The notes below the pieces were generated by a model. It was given only the letters and a program-made list of their open reading frames with translations. It searched no databases and had not been told where the DNA came from. Below are positions 1 to 8,513 of a stretch of DNA of 64,000 nt, one piece after another; position 1 is the first letter of the stretch, and each line of letters begins with the position of its first letter. The translations under genes were made by a program, and so were the position numbers. This DNA comes from Gilvimarinus japonicus (GTDB taxonomy: Bacteria > Pseudomonadota > Gammaproteobacteria > Pseudomonadales > Cellvibrionaceae): NCBI RefSeq assembly GCF_042847215.1, contig NZ_AP031500.1, forward strand, positions 2,852,001-2,916,000, in the 5' to 3' direction.

Positions 1-801
1 ACCGTGGAGTTTTTCATCGTGCCAGCTATTAAACGAGGCCATAACGCTCTGTACGCCTGACTCTATGGCGCTGAAGTATCCAGCGCCGTGAATATCACAC
101 AGGGCTTGCTCATCGTCTACGCAATCGCCACGGTCAATGCCATTTAGCGTGCCGCCATCGCCAATAAAATGTTTTGCGGTGGCAATCACGTGCTGCTCGC
201 TTAAGAACTCACCCGAGTCAACGGCGCCCTGTAAACCTTCAACCATTTGGCCGGCATAGGCGCGCACTATCTCTGGGTCTTCGGAGTAGGATTCGTAGGT
301 GCGGCCCCAGCGATCATCGCGGGCCACGGCCACTGTGGGTGAGAAGTCCCAATCGATGCCAATGGCGGCAATCTCGCGGGCGGTAACCTCGCCAATGTCG
401 CGAATCAGCTCGGGGTTGTGGGTCGCACCAAGCGCGATGTTATGCGGAAACAAAGTCGCTCCCACCACATTGCCGACACCGTGAACGGCATCGGTGCCCC
501 ACATGATAGGCACATAAACTTTGCCATCGCTGCAGTCGGCGGCGGCGTCAAAAAAGCTGTCGGCCAGTGCCACCCAATCAGAGGCTTTGGCGTAGCGATC
601 GTTATTGGGCACAGAGCCGCCACCGTTAAGCACTGAGCCCAAATGGTAGTCTTTAATATCTTGCGCGGTTACCTGCTTGATTTCGGGCTGAATCATTTGC
701 CCAACTCTTTCCTCGACGCTCATCTGCGCCAAGATTTTATCTATTTTTGCTTCAAGGGTAGCGTCAACGGCAAGCGCCGGGGTCAATCGGGGCCAAGGCA
801 C
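1..801 (-). CDS. Glycoside hydrolase family 3 beta-glucosidase, N-terminal part (cut by window edge)
   Basis: The 267 visible codons translate to the start of a GH3 (beta/alpha)8 domain. The motifs WGTDAVHG (about residues 101-108), RWGRTYESYSEDP (about 154) and KHFIGDGGT (about 210) are typical of exo-beta-glucan glucohydrolases and cellodextrin beta-glucosidases, which release glucose from the non-reducing end. The catalytic nucleophile region and the second domain lie outside the window. I chose the GTG at 801 because GGAGG lies 7 nt upstream and an in-frame TGA lies 11 codons upstream with no ATG between. This start leaves no signal peptide, whereas many relatives are exported. It is divergent from glk and shares an operator-like palindrome, so cello-oligosaccharide to glucose-6-phosphate metabolism is the likely role. 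Confidence 0.9.
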   Translation of the reverse strand, partial: MPWPRLTPALAVDATLEAKIDKILAQMSVEERVGQMIQPEIKQVTAQDIKDYHLGSVLNGGGSVPNNDRYAKASDWVALADSFFDAAADCSDGKVYVPIMWGTDAVHGVGNVVGATLFPHNIALGATHNPELIRDIGEVTAREIAAIGIDWDFSPTVAVARDDRWGRTYESYSEDPEIVRAYAGQMVEGLQGAVDSGEFLSEQHVIATAKHFIGDGGTLNGIDRGDCVDDEQALCDIHGAGYFSAIESGVQSVMASFNSWHDEKLHG

Positions 802-947
802 GGGGTAACCTCCAAGGGTGTCAGGTATGTCGCTTCATTTTTAGTGTGGCGCTGTGCGCTCTTTTAGTCTTCTTGCGGCTCGGTGCGGGCAACACAAAGC
901 CGTAAAAGCTCTTTAGCTTAACGGAACGAGGGCAAAACTACACCACT

Positions 948-965
948 ATTGACAGCGCTGTCAAT
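948..965. promoter_or_regulatory. LacI-type operator palindrome
   Basis: ATTGACAGCGCTGTCAAT is a perfect 18-bp inverted repeat with a central CG, the usual architecture of LacI/GalR-family operators. It lies between the divergent GH3 and glucokinase genes and overlaps the -35 element of the glk promoter, a repressing position. No lacI-family gene is in the window, so the regulator is inferred. Confidence 0.7.
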
Positions 966-977
966 GAAACCTACACT
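949..977 (+). promoter_or_regulatory. Predicted sigma-70 promoter of glk
   Basis: TTGACA (949-954, perfect -35), a 17-bp spacer and TACACT (972-977, 4 of 6 matches to -10). The -35 and the first part of the spacer are inside the palindrome at 948-965. A weaker mirror-image promoter toward the GH3 gene can be drawn with the TTGACA on the other strand. The rest of the 802-1097 interval shows nothing else recognisable. Confidence 0.6.
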
Positions 978-1097
978 TCTCAACCTTCTTTATCGATAAC
1001 ATGGGCGCTTTTTACGCTAGGCACCTTCGGCGTAAGCCATTAAGCTTGGTAATATCAAAGAGCGGCAGCAAGGCAGAACAGCGAGGAGCACAACCAT

Positions 1098-2078
1098 ATG
1101 AGCAAAATTCTAGTCGCCGATATTGGTGGGACCAACGGCCGCTTTGGCTTGGTCGATGCCTGCGAGCACGATACCGGCTACAACGCCGTACAGCAGCTCA
1201 GCCTACCCAGCGCCGATCACGATTCGCTGGCCGATATGATTCGCGCCTATTGCGACCAAACCGGCATCAACATGCCCAAGTTTGCCTGTCTGGCGATTGC
1301 CGGGCCTATTCAGGACGGCCATGTAAAAGTCACCAATCTTAACTGGGAGTTCTCGATTGGCCGACTGCGCGACGAGCTGAATATGCAAGCGCTAGATGTG
1401 CTCAACGACTTTTCGGCGCTAGCCTACGCGGCACCACACTTACAAGCCAGCGATAAAAAAACACTCTACAACGTGAAGGGCAACTCTCACGCACCGATCG
1501 GTGTAATGGGCCCCGGCACCGGCTTTGGCGCCGCAATGCTGGCGCCAGTGCGCAGCGGCTGGAAGATTATCCCCACCGAGGGTGGCCACTGCAGCTTTGC
1601 TCCCACCACCGGCAAAGAGATCGCGATTTTGCAGCATATGCGGCGCGAATTTGACCATGTCTCTATTGAACATTTGCTTTCGGGTATTGGACTGGTGCGT
1701 ATTTATAAAGCGCTGGCGGCCATCGACGGTAAAGAGTGTGAAGATTTACAACCGTCGGATGTCAGCCAACGAGCCCTCGCCCACCAAGACCCTCTTTGCG
1801 AGGAGGCGCTGGAAACTTTTTGCAATATTCTGGGCAGCGTGGCAGGCGATAAAGCCCTTAGCTGGGGCGCACTAGGAGGCATTTACCTGGGCGGCGGTAT
1901 TGTGCCTAAAATCGCTAATTACTTACCGCAAACCGACTTTGTGAAACGCTATGTCCACAAAGGCATTATGCGCGGTTACGTTGAGGATATTCCGGTCCAC
2001 ATGGTCACCAACGACAAAGCCGCTTTGGTGGGCGCCGCCGCGTGGCTGGTGGATAACACGCAAGCGCTACAGTACTAA
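1098..2078 (+). CDS. glk: Glucokinase (Glk family)
   Basis: The 326-residue protein phosphorylates glucose to glucose-6-phosphate with ATP in the cytoplasm. The phosphate-binding motif ADIGGTNGRFG is at residues 7-17. A second glycine-rich ATP motif, GVMGPGTGFGAAM, and the sugar-site EGGH follow near residues 137-163, and the length fits the proteobacterial glucokinase family (PF02685). It is not a ROK kinase because the ROK zinc cluster CxCGxxGC is absent. The start is an ATG with GAGGAG about 9 bases upstream. Divergent pairing with a GH3 beta-glucosidase, with a LacI-type operator over its promoter, suggests induction during cello-oligosaccharide use. Confidence 0.95.
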   Translation: MSKILVADIGGTNGRFGLVDACEHDTGYNAVQQLSLPSADHDSLADMIRAYCDQTGINMPKFACLAIAGPIQDGHVKVTNLNWEFSIGRLRDELNMQALDVLNDFSALAYAAPHLQASDKKTLYNVKGNSHAPIGVMGPGTGFGAAMLAPVRSGWKIIPTEGGHCSFAPTTGKEIAILQHMRREFDHVSIEHLLSGIGLVRIYKALAAIDGKECEDLQPSDVSQRALAHQDPLCEEALETFCNILGSVAGDKALSWGALGGIYLGGGIVPKIANYLPQTDFVKRYVHKGIMRGYVEDIPVHMVTNDKAALVGAAAWLVDNTQALQY

Positions 2079-2087
2079 AGCCTTACC

Positions 2088-2116
2088 CTCTTGCAGGGTG
2101 CCACGCCCTGCAAGAG
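2088..2116. terminator. Strong hairpin between the convergent genes glk and rlmJ
   Basis: CTCTTGCAGGG and CCCTGCAAGAG form a perfect 11-bp stem around a 7-base loop just after the glk stop. There is no T-run, so it may be a Rho-assisted or 3'-end-protecting hairpin rather than a classical intrinsic terminator. Confidence 0.55.
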
Positions 2117-2175
2117 CCCACGAATACCACACCCATTGAGACCTTTTTACGCCGTATTTGTGTCGCGCTCCGATA

Positions 2176-3015
2176 TTACTCGTCGACCAACACATCGCAC
2201 TTATAAAAACCTTCATTTTCTGCTAGCGCACTACTCAGCTGCGGTAACAGTTGCTGCATAGTGTCAAACAGCGTCCAGGGCGGGTTAATGACAAACAACC
2301 CCGAAGACGTCATACCGTGACCTTTCGTTTCGGCGTCAGGCTCAAGCGCTAACTCATAGCGTTGAATATTCTTTATGCCACTGCGCACGAGTCTCTTTTC
2401 CATAAAATCGATCTGCTCCCGATCAACCACTGGGTACCAAATGGCGTACACGCCTGAAGCGAATTTTTTATGGGCTTTAACGACGGCATCGATGATTTGA
2501 GCATATTCAGCCTTAACCTCGTAGGACGGATCAATTAACACCAGTGCCCGGCGCGATTTAGGCGGGACACGCGCCAGCAAACCGCGCAAACCATCGGCGC
2601 ATTCCACCTGCACATTGTTAAACGTTTTGGTGTTGTCCTCCAGTTTTTTACAATCACTGGAGTGCAGTTCATACAGCCAGGCGCGATCCTGCGGCCGTAA
2701 AAAGCGCTGAGCAATAAGCGGTGAGCCCGGATAGTAATAAAGTTTGTCGGTACGATTGGCCAGCCGCACCTGCTCTAGGTACGGTGCCAACAAAGGCCAA
2801 GGCTTGGCCATCAACTTGCCAATGCCACCGCGATATTCACCCAGTTTAACGGCGTGCTCCGAGCGCAAGTTATACAGGCCAGCCCCCGAGTGGGTATCGA
2901 TATACTCAAAAGGCGCAGGCTTTTTGGTGAGGTACGCTAAAATTTCAACCAAGACGATGTGCTTGATAACATCGGCGTAGTTGCCGGCATGATACGAGTG
3001 GCGATAACTTAGCAA
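2176..3015 (-). CDS. rlmJ: 23S rRNA (adenine(2030)-N6)-methyltransferase RlmJ
   Basis: The 279-residue protein matches the RlmJ/YhiR family across its length. It has the N-terminal MLSYRHSYHAGNYADVIKH block, a SAM-binding segment near DTHSGAGLY (residues 40-48) and the N6-adenine methyltransferase catalytic motif DPSYE at 162-166, a D-P-P-Y variant. RlmJ methylates A2030 of 23S rRNA during ribosome assembly. The gene stands alone, convergent with glk. Its 5' region contains a short GC hairpin (CGGGC/GCCCG at 3047-3060). Confidence 0.95.
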   Translation of the reverse strand: MLSYRHSYHAGNYADVIKHIVLVEILAYLTKKPAPFEYIDTHSGAGLYNLRSEHAVKLGEYRGGIGKLMAKPWPLLAPYLEQVRLANRTDKLYYYPGSPLIAQRFLRPQDRAWLYELHSSDCKKLEDNTKTFNNVQVECADGLRGLLARVPPKSRRALVLIDPSYEVKAEYAQIIDAVVKAHKKFASGVYAIWYPVVDREQIDFMEKRLVRSGIKNIQRYELALEPDAETKGHGMTSSGLFVINPPWTLFDTMQQLLPQLSSALAENEGFYKCDVLVDE

Positions 3016-3300
3016 AAGAGGCTCTCATGTGACGGTTTGACGGCGCCGGGCCAGAGCCCGACGATCTTAAGCCCCTATTATCAACCTGGGCCTACTAAAT
3101 TGCACCGATTTTTACCGCTAAACGCGACTGCCAGGTGACTGCGGACTCAAGCGCCCCCTGCGACAACATTGATCACATCGCCACAGCGACACTGATCAAC
3201 CCGGTACTCGGCCACCGCATAAAGGCCGCGCAAAAGAGAAACTAAAAAAACAGAGCGACAAAGTTTGAGTAAACTCATCGGTTGGGATTTAAAACAAAGG
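3016..3300. other. Intergenic region upstream of rlmJ; no gene supported
   Basis: This stretch between the rlmJ start and the thrC terminator should hold the rlmJ promoter; a GATAAT element occurs near 3080 on the minus strand. A 65-codon open frame on the minus strand (3147-3344) overlaps the thrC terminator, shows no family resemblance and was not accepted as a gene. Confidence 0.5.
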
Positions 3301-3335
3301 AGAAAAGCCTCGGGCGAGCATTCCGTCACCCGAGG
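3301..3335 (-). terminator. Rho-independent terminator of thrC
   Basis: On the minus strand CCTCGGG (3335-3329) pairs with CCCGAGG (3314-3308), followed by CTTTTCT. It lies 22 bases beyond the thrC stop codon. Confidence 0.75.
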
Positions 3336-3357
3336 GGAGATCAATTACATAGTTTTA

Positions 3358-4755
3358 TTAACAGGCTAAATGGCCCGCCATAAATTTATGCACGGTCTCG
3401 GCATCGTGGGGCAACACCTCGTAGCGCTCTTCGCGCTCAAACAAATCGGCCATATGATGGGGCAATGCAGGATCTTCTGTTTGTCCGGCTTTTTGCACCG
3501 CCTCGGGGAATTTAGCCGGATGGGCAGTGGCGAGACAGACCATTGGTACGTCTTGCCTGCGACGAGTTACACGGGCAGCCTCGACACCGATGGCAGTGTG
3601 CGGATCAAGCAGATACTCGGTGTTTTCGAACACATCGCGAATCACTTCGAGCATGCGCTCGTCGTCCACCCGGTGGCTGGCAAAAAGTTCTCGCGCGCGC
3701 TCCAGGGCTTTAGGGTCTAAATGCATGGCGCCGGTTTTAAAGTCTTCCATCATTTGTGCGATCTTAGCGCCATCACGGTCGTACAAATCAAACAGCATGC
3801 GCTCAAAGTTGCTCGATACCATAATGTCCATGCTCGGCGACAAAGTGTGCTCTAACTGCTGCTTACTTAAATCGTTGGCGCTAATAGCGCGGTGCAAAAT
3901 ATCGTTGCTGTTAGTGGCAATCACCAACTGGTCGATAGGCAAGCCCATGCGCTTAGCCAAATAACCGGCAAAGATATCGCCAAAGTTACCCGTAGGCACC
4001 GAGAATGACACCGGGCGTGCCGGACCACCGAGAGCCAGAGACGCGTAAAAGTAATAGACGATCTGAGCCATAATGCGCGCCCAGTTAATGGAGTTTACCG
4101 CCACCAACTGACGCCCTTCTGGCAAAAAGGACTGATCGGCAAAACTGGCTTTTACCATATTCTGGCAATCGTCAAAGTTACCATCCAGCGCGACATTGTG
4201 CACATTGTCTTCCAGTACGGTCGTCATCTGACGGCGCTGTACGTTAGAGACGCGGTTGTGCGGGTGCAAAATAAAAATATCGATGTTATCGCAGTGACGG
4301 CATCCTTCAATGGCGGCCGATCCGGTATCACCCGAGGTCGCGCCCATCACCACCACTTTTTGGTCGCGCTTTTTTAAAATGTAGTCGAGCAAGTTGCCCA
4401 AAAACTGCAGGGCAAAATCTTTAAACGCTAACGTTGGGCCCTGAAACAACTCTAAAATAAATTCGTTGTGACCAGTTTGCACTAAGGGGGCGATGGCCTT
4501 GTGGCGAAAGGTCGAGTAAGAGTCGGCGATAATTTTTTTCAGGTCGGCATCGGGCACCGCGCCATCAACAAAGGGCGACACCACTTTAAACGCCAGCTCT
4601 TCATAAGATAAACCCGCCCAACTGGCGATCTCGTCGCGGCTGAATTCGGGCAAGCTTTCGGGCACATACAGGCCACCATCGGGCGCTAAGCCCGTGAGAA
4701 CCACTTCTTCAAAAGACAATGCGGGCGCTTGGCCGCGAGTGCTAATGTATTTCAC
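3358..4755 (-). CDS. thrC: Threonine synthase
   Basis: The 465-residue PLP enzyme converts O-phosphohomoserine to threonine, the last step of threonine synthesis. The N-terminal MKYISTRG block is the family signature. The PLP-binding lysine is in FKDFALQFLG (Lys112), and the phosphate-binding loop GATSGDTGSAA lies at about 138-148. Length and order match the long proteobacterial ThrC class. It follows hom by 48 bases in the same direction, the usual hom-thrC operon of Pseudomonas-type genomes, and ends in an intrinsic terminator. Confidence 0.97.
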   Translation of the reverse strand: MKYISTRGQAPALSFEEVVLTGLAPDGGLYVPESLPEFSRDEIASWAGLSYEELAFKVVSPFVDGAVPDADLKKIIADSYSTFRHKAIAPLVQTGHNEFILELFQGPTLAFKDFALQFLGNLLDYILKKRDQKVVVMGATSGDTGSAAIEGCRHCDNIDIFILHPHNRVSNVQRRQMTTVLEDNVHNVALDGNFDDCQNMVKASFADQSFLPEGRQLVAVNSINWARIMAQIVYYFYASLALGGPARPVSFSVPTGNFGDIFAGYLAKRMGLPIDQLVIATNSNDILHRAISANDLSKQQLEHTLSPSMDIMVSSNFERMLFDLYDRDGAKIAQMMEDFKTGAMHLDPKALERARELFASHRVDDERMLEVIRDVFENTEYLLDPHTAIGVEAARVTRRRQDVPMVCLATAHPAKFPEAVQKAGQTEDPALPHHMADLFEREERYEVLPHDAETVHKFMAGHLAC

Positions 4756-4803
4756 GCTAGTAACCTGATCGTAATTTCCAGTAAAGGCGGACTACCCGCC
4801 CGT

Positions 4804-6111
4804 TTATTTTAACGGCTCAAGACGGATACGGGTGATCGCACCAGTGATTGAGCTGAGCGCTTCAATTTTGCTGATCGCGGTGGCCAAGTCTTTCTCAACC
4901 GCGCGGTTGGTCAACAGAATCAGCGGCACAATCTCTTCATCATCCGGCGCTTCTTTTTGAATCAGTGCTTCAATACTGATACCTGAATCGCTCAGAATAG
5001 TCGCCACCTGAGACAGAACACCGGGCTTATCCAGCGCGGACATCCGCAAGTAGTACGCGGTTTCTACGTCTTCGATGGGCAGAATATCGTCTTCACCCAA
5101 GCTACTTTGATGAAAGCCTAAGTGCGGGACCCGGTGTTCAGGATCAGCCGTTAAGGTGCGCGCCACGTCGACGATATCGGCAATAACCGATGAGGCCGTA
5201 GGCTCGGCGCCAGCGCCCGCCCCGTAATACATCGTCGGGCCAACGGCGTCGCCCTTCACCATAATGGCGTTCATCACACCATCCACATTGGCCAGTTGAC
5301 GCTTCTCTGGGATGAGGGTCGGGTGCACCCGCAGCTCGATACCATCTGGCGTGCGACGGGCAATACCCAGGTGCTTAATGCGATAGCCCAACTCGTCGGC
5401 GTAGGCTACATCCACCGGCTCGATTTTGCTGATACCTTCGGTAAATACTTTTTCAAACTGCAGCGGAATGCCAAACGACATAGAAGCCAGGATCACCAAC
5501 TTGTGAGCGGCATCGATACCTTCCACATCAAAGGTTGGGTCGGCCTCGGCGTAGCCCAGCTCTTGTGCTTCGGTCAGTACTTCAGCAAAATCACGGCCCT
5601 TATCGCGCATCTCGGTCAGAATAAAATTGCCCGTACCGTTAATAATCCCGGCTAACCATTCAATACGGTTGGCGGCCAGCCCCTCACGAATAGATTTAAT
5701 GATGGGGATACCACCGGCCACCGCAGCTTCAAACGCAACGGTTACGCCTTTTTTGTCGGCTGCAGCAAAAATTTCGTTGCCATGCTCGGCGATTAACGCT
5801 TTGTTGGCGGTAACCACGTGCTTGCCATTATCAATCGCCGTCAGGATCAAATCCCGCGCAACGGTTACCCCCCCCATTAGCTCAACCACTACATCGACGT
5901 TGGGGTTGGTCGCCACATCAAACACATCGCGGGTAACATTCAGAGCAGTCATATCACAGTGAGGGTTATCGCGTCGCGCGCCCACCTGCTCGACAATAAT
6001 GTCACTACCGGCGCGGGCATTAATGACACGCTGATTACGCGCCAGTACGTTAACGGTGCCACTGCCTACGGTTCCCAGACCGCAGATACCTAATCTGACC
6101 GGTTTCAACAT
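4804..6111 (-). CDS. hom: Homoserine dehydrogenase
   Basis: The 435-residue protein reduces aspartate semialdehyde to homoserine. An NAD(P)-binding motif, GICGLGTVGSG, sits at the N-terminus. The catalytic domain follows (GIINGTGNFILTEM), and the C-terminal ~80 residues form an ACT domain (KPGVLSQVATILSDSGISIE), the usual site of threonine feedback. I chose the ATG at 6111 because AGAGGA lies 6 nt upstream and the protein then begins MLKPVRLGICG as in relatives. An upstream TTG at 6156 would run into the preceding terminator hairpin. It forms an operon with thrC. Confidence 0.96.
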   Translation of the reverse strand: MLKPVRLGICGLGTVGSGTVNVLARNQRVINARAGSDIIVEQVGARRDNPHCDMTALNVTRDVFDVATNPNVDVVVELMGGVTVARDLILTAIDNGKHVVTANKALIAEHGNEIFAAADKKGVTVAFEAAVAGGIPIIKSIREGLAANRIEWLAGIINGTGNFILTEMRDKGRDFAEVLTEAQELGYAEADPTFDVEGIDAAHKLVILASMSFGIPLQFEKVFTEGISKIEPVDVAYADELGYRIKHLGIARRTPDGIELRVHPTLIPEKRQLANVDGVMNAIMVKGDAVGPTMYYGAGAGAEPTASSVIADIVDVARTLTADPEHRVPHLGFHQSSLGEDDILPIEDVETAYYLRMSALDKPGVLSQVATILSDSGISIEALIQKEAPDDEEIVPLILLTNRAVEKDLATAISKIEALSSITGAITRIRLEPLK

Positions 6112-6140
6112 CGATTCCTCTTTATGATGGAGTTCTGCAC

Positions 6141-6178
6141 AAATAAAAGACGGCAACCTTACTCAGAGCGAAGGTTGC
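6141..6178 (-). terminator. Intrinsic terminator between dsbC and hom
   Basis: On the minus strand GCAACCTT (6178-6171) pairs with AAGGTTGC (6160-6153), followed by a T-rich tract (TCTTTTATTT). It separates dsbC transcription from hom-thrC and supports the downstream hom start at 6111. Confidence 0.7.
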
Positions 6179-6204
6179 TGTCAATTGCCTGGCAAAGGGG
6201 ACTA

Positions 6205-6222
6205 GCCGGGCACGTGCCCGGC
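6205..6222. repeat. Perfect 18-bp palindrome after dsbC
   Basis: GCCGGGCACGTGCCCGGC is self-complementary and can form a 7-bp GC stem with an ACGT loop just downstream of the dsbC stop. There is no T-run. It may stabilise the dsbC transcript end; a protein-binding role cannot be excluded. Confidence 0.5.
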
Positions 6223-6236
6223 CAGCAAGAAGGGTA

Positions 6237-7013
6237 TTATTTTTGCTCAATCGTCTTTAATAATTGCTCTGGGGGCTGGTAGCCCACCAACAAGCGGCCA
6301 TCAGGCAACAAAATAGCCGGAGTGCCTGTCACGCCCATCTCGCCACCTTTTAAAAACTGTTTTTCAACCGGGCTCGCATCGCATGTGGCCGGCTTGACTG
6401 ACTCAAGGTTTTTCAACTTATCCAGGGCCGCTTGCTGATCGTCCGCGCACCAAGCGCTTTCGAGTTTAGCCGCAGAGGGGCTATTGAGGCCGGCGCGGGG
6501 GTACGCCAAATAGCGAATTTCAATACCCAAGTCGTTATAACCGGGCTTTTTGGCGCCCATTTCATTGTAACTGTGCAGCTGACTGTGCAAGCGACGACAG
6601 TAACCACAATCGACATCGGTAAATACGTAAGCGACGTGCTTAGTCTCGCCATCCGGCGCAAACTTAATGCTCTCTTTTTCGCCTAAACTGCTGACGAACT
6701 CTTTACGGCTATCCACCAGGTATGGGTCTTGAATGGGCGATAGCCCCTCAGGCGTGACATCAAACATGTCCCCCATAATGACGTGCTTACCATCGGCCGA
6801 GATAATAACCGCCGGCCCGCCAACAATTTGGACATTGTACAAACCGTCAATCACGGACGGGCGAATCGCACCCAGCTGGGCACCACCGGTGAGCGTTTCG
6901 AGGCTTTCTTTAATAAGCGCCTCAGGCGAATCGGCCTCTTCAGCATAAGCGCCCAGCGCCAACATCGCTGATAAGCCCAGCGCCAAACCGTATTTAACTG
7001 TTCGTAAAACCAT
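6237..7013 (-). CDS. dsbC: Thiol:disulfide interchange protein DsbC (periplasmic isomerase)
   Basis: The 258-residue protein isomerises wrong disulfides in the periplasm. A Sec signal peptide covers roughly residues 1-24 (hydrophobic GLALGLSAMLALGAYA). A DsbC dimerisation domain follows, then a thioredoxin fold with the active site C136-G-Y-C139 and the cis-proline loop GVTGTPAILL. A second cysteine pair (Cys189, Cys209) corresponds to the structural disulfide. It lies between xerD and hom as in Pseudomonas, 74 bases after xerD. Confidence 0.96.
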   Translation of the reverse strand: MVLRTVKYGLALGLSAMLALGAYAEEADSPEALIKESLETLTGGAQLGAIRPSVIDGLYNVQIVGGPAVIISADGKHVIMGDMFDVTPEGLSPIQDPYLVDSRKEFVSSLGEKESIKFAPDGETKHVAYVFTDVDCGYCRRLHSQLHSYNEMGAKKPGYNDLGIEIRYLAYPRAGLNSPSAAKLESAWCADDQQAALDKLKNLESVKPATCDASPVEKQFLKGGEMGVTGTPAILLPDGRLLVGYQPPEQLLKTIEQK

Positions 7014-7087
7014 AAACTCTACTCGCTAGGATGTTTGCCCAGTTACTTCTTGCGGGCTAGTTTACCATACAAACACCGCCGTAGGCC

Positions 7088-8002
7088 TCAGCCACGCGGG
7101 TGGTGCTCCTGATGTAGCCCCTGCATACGCGCCTGGGCCACATGGGTATAAATTTGCGTTGTAGACAGGTCGCTATGCCCCAGTAACAACTGCACAACAC
7201 GTAAATCGGCGCCGTGGTTTAACAAGTGCGTAGCAAACGCGTGGCGCAACGTATGGGGCGACAAGGGCTTATCAATACCAGCGACCAACGCCCAATGCTT
7301 AATTCGGTGCCAAAATGTCTGCCGGGTCATCATTTGCCTCCGAGTGCTCGGAAACAACACCTCGATCGGCCTCTCCCCGACTAATAGCGGTCGAGCCTCG
7401 CGGATATAACGCTCAAGCCAGTAATTTGCCTCTTCGCCCAGCGGCACCAACCGCTCTTTACTGCCTTTACCCATGACTTTGACCACGCCTTGGCGCAAAT
7501 TCAATAGCGTCACAGTTAACCCCGTTAACTCAGACACCCGCAAACCGCAGGCATAGAGAACCTCTAACATAGCGCGATCACGCAACCCCACCGGCTCACT
7601 CACATCGGGGGCCTTGAGCAAGGCTTCGACATCGCGCTCGGTTAAAAGTTTGGGCAGCGACTTGGGCAGCTTAGGACTCTCGATCCCCACCAGCGGGTCG
7701 CACTCCTGCAGCCCCTCGCGCACCTGATCGCGATAAAACCCTCGCAAACAAGACAATAACCGCGCGGTAGAGCGGCTGGTATAACCCTTAGCGTGCCGCC
7801 AGGCCAAATACGCCAGCACCCTCTGACTACCGAGCGATGCAGCGAGAGAACTATCCTGACTCGCCAGGTATCGCGCAAACCCCTGCAAGTCACGTCGGTA
7901 ACTGGCCAGCGAATTCTCTGACAAGCCTTTCTCTAGCCATACGCGATCGAGATAAGCATCAATCACTGCCGTATCGGCAGCCGACAAGGGCTTAGATGCC
8001 AT
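7088..8002 (-). CDS. xerD: Site-specific tyrosine recombinase XerD
   Basis: The 304-residue recombinase resolves chromosome dimers at dif together with XerC and FtsK. It has the N-terminal SAM-like core-binding domain (about 10-95) and the catalytic domain with all expected residues: R155 (ACGLRVSEL), K179, H250 and R253 (HTLRHAFATH), H276 (LGHSDLSTTQIYTH) and nucleophile Y285. XerD rather than XerC is indicated by the dsbC-adjacent position and sequence details such as CGLRVSELTGL. It faces a bidirectional terminator shared with rplS. Confidence 0.95.
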   Translation of the reverse strand: MASKPLSAADTAVIDAYLDRVWLEKGLSENSLASYRRDLQGFARYLASQDSSLAASLGSQRVLAYLAWRHAKGYTSRSTARLLSCLRGFYRDQVREGLQECDPLVGIESPKLPKSLPKLLTERDVEALLKAPDVSEPVGLRDRAMLEVLYACGLRVSELTGLTVTLLNLRQGVVKVMGKGSKERLVPLGEEANYWLERYIREARPLLVGERPIEVLFPSTRRQMMTRQTFWHRIKHWALVAGIDKPLSPHTLRHAFATHLLNHGADLRVVQLLLGHSDLSTTQIYTHVAQARMQGLHQEHHPRG

Positions 8003-8036
8003 AACTACTCAACTTCCGCTAGCAAAGGGCCGATAT

Positions 8037-8074
8037 AAAAAAAGCCGATGTAGTTTCCCACATCGGCTTTTTTT
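8037..8074. terminator. Intrinsic terminator downstream of rplS
   Basis: AAAGCCGATGT and ACATCGGCTTT form an 11-bp stem around an 8-base loop, flanked by an A-run and a T-run, so it can act in either direction. It ends the rpsP-rimM-trmD-rplS operon on the minus strand before xerD. Confidence 0.9.
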
Positions 8075-8120
8075 ATACAAAACGCACTTAACAAAAAGTG
8101 CGCTCCGTGATGTTAGACGC

Positions 8121-8474
8121 TTACGAGCCCAACTTTTCTTTAATACGTGCGGCACGACCGGTAAGGTCACGCAAGTAATAAAGCTTAGCCTGACGCACAT
8201 CACCGCGACGCTTAACAGCAATGCTGTCAACCTGACGGCTGTGAGTTTGGAAGGTACGCTCAACACCAACGCCGTGGGAGATTTTGCGCACCGTAAAGGC
8301 AGAGTGCAAACCACGGTTACGCTTAGCAATCACAACACCTTCATAAGCCTGCAGACGCTCGCGGCTGCCTTCAGTTACTTTTACCTGAACGACAACGGTG
8401 TCGCCCGGTGAAAAGCTAGGGACTTCTTGTTTGAGCTGTTCGTTTTCGAGCTCTTGAATGATTTTGTTGGTCAT
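8121..8474 (-). CDS. rplS: 50S ribosomal protein L19
   Basis: The 117-residue protein shows the L19 signature (FSPGDTVVVQVKVTEGSRERLQAYEGVVIA) and the basic C-terminal KLYYLRDLTGRAARIKEK. L19 sits at the 30S-50S interface. It is the last gene of rpsP-rimM-trmD-rplS, with AGGAG upstream of the ATG and a strong terminator 46 bases past the stop. Confidence 0.98.
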   Translation of the reverse strand: MTNKIIQELENEQLKQEVPSFSPGDTVVVQVKVTEGSRERLQAYEGVVIAKRNRGLHSAFTVRKISHGVGVERTFQTHSRQVDSIAVKRRGDVRQAKLYYLRDLTGRAARIKEKLGS

Positions 8475-8513
8475 TTCAATTCTCCTAAAGAGTTTGTAGC
8501 TTCACAGCTAGAA

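Noticed and set aside
1001..1342. 113-codon plus-strand frame overlapping the glk start
   Set aside because: It lies in the alternate frame of glk, whose full-length family match and Shine-Dalgarno are clear.
3147..3344. 65-codon minus-strand frame between rlmJ and thrC
   Set aside because: It overlaps the thrC terminator, has no visible ribosome-binding site or family resemblance, and its hydrophobic patch seems a chance effect.
6205..6222. GCCGGGCACGTGCCCGGC as a dif-like or integrase site near xerD
   Set aside because: It lacks the XerC/XerD half-site sequences and a 6-bp central region, and lies after dsbC; a 3'-end hairpin is a simpler reading.
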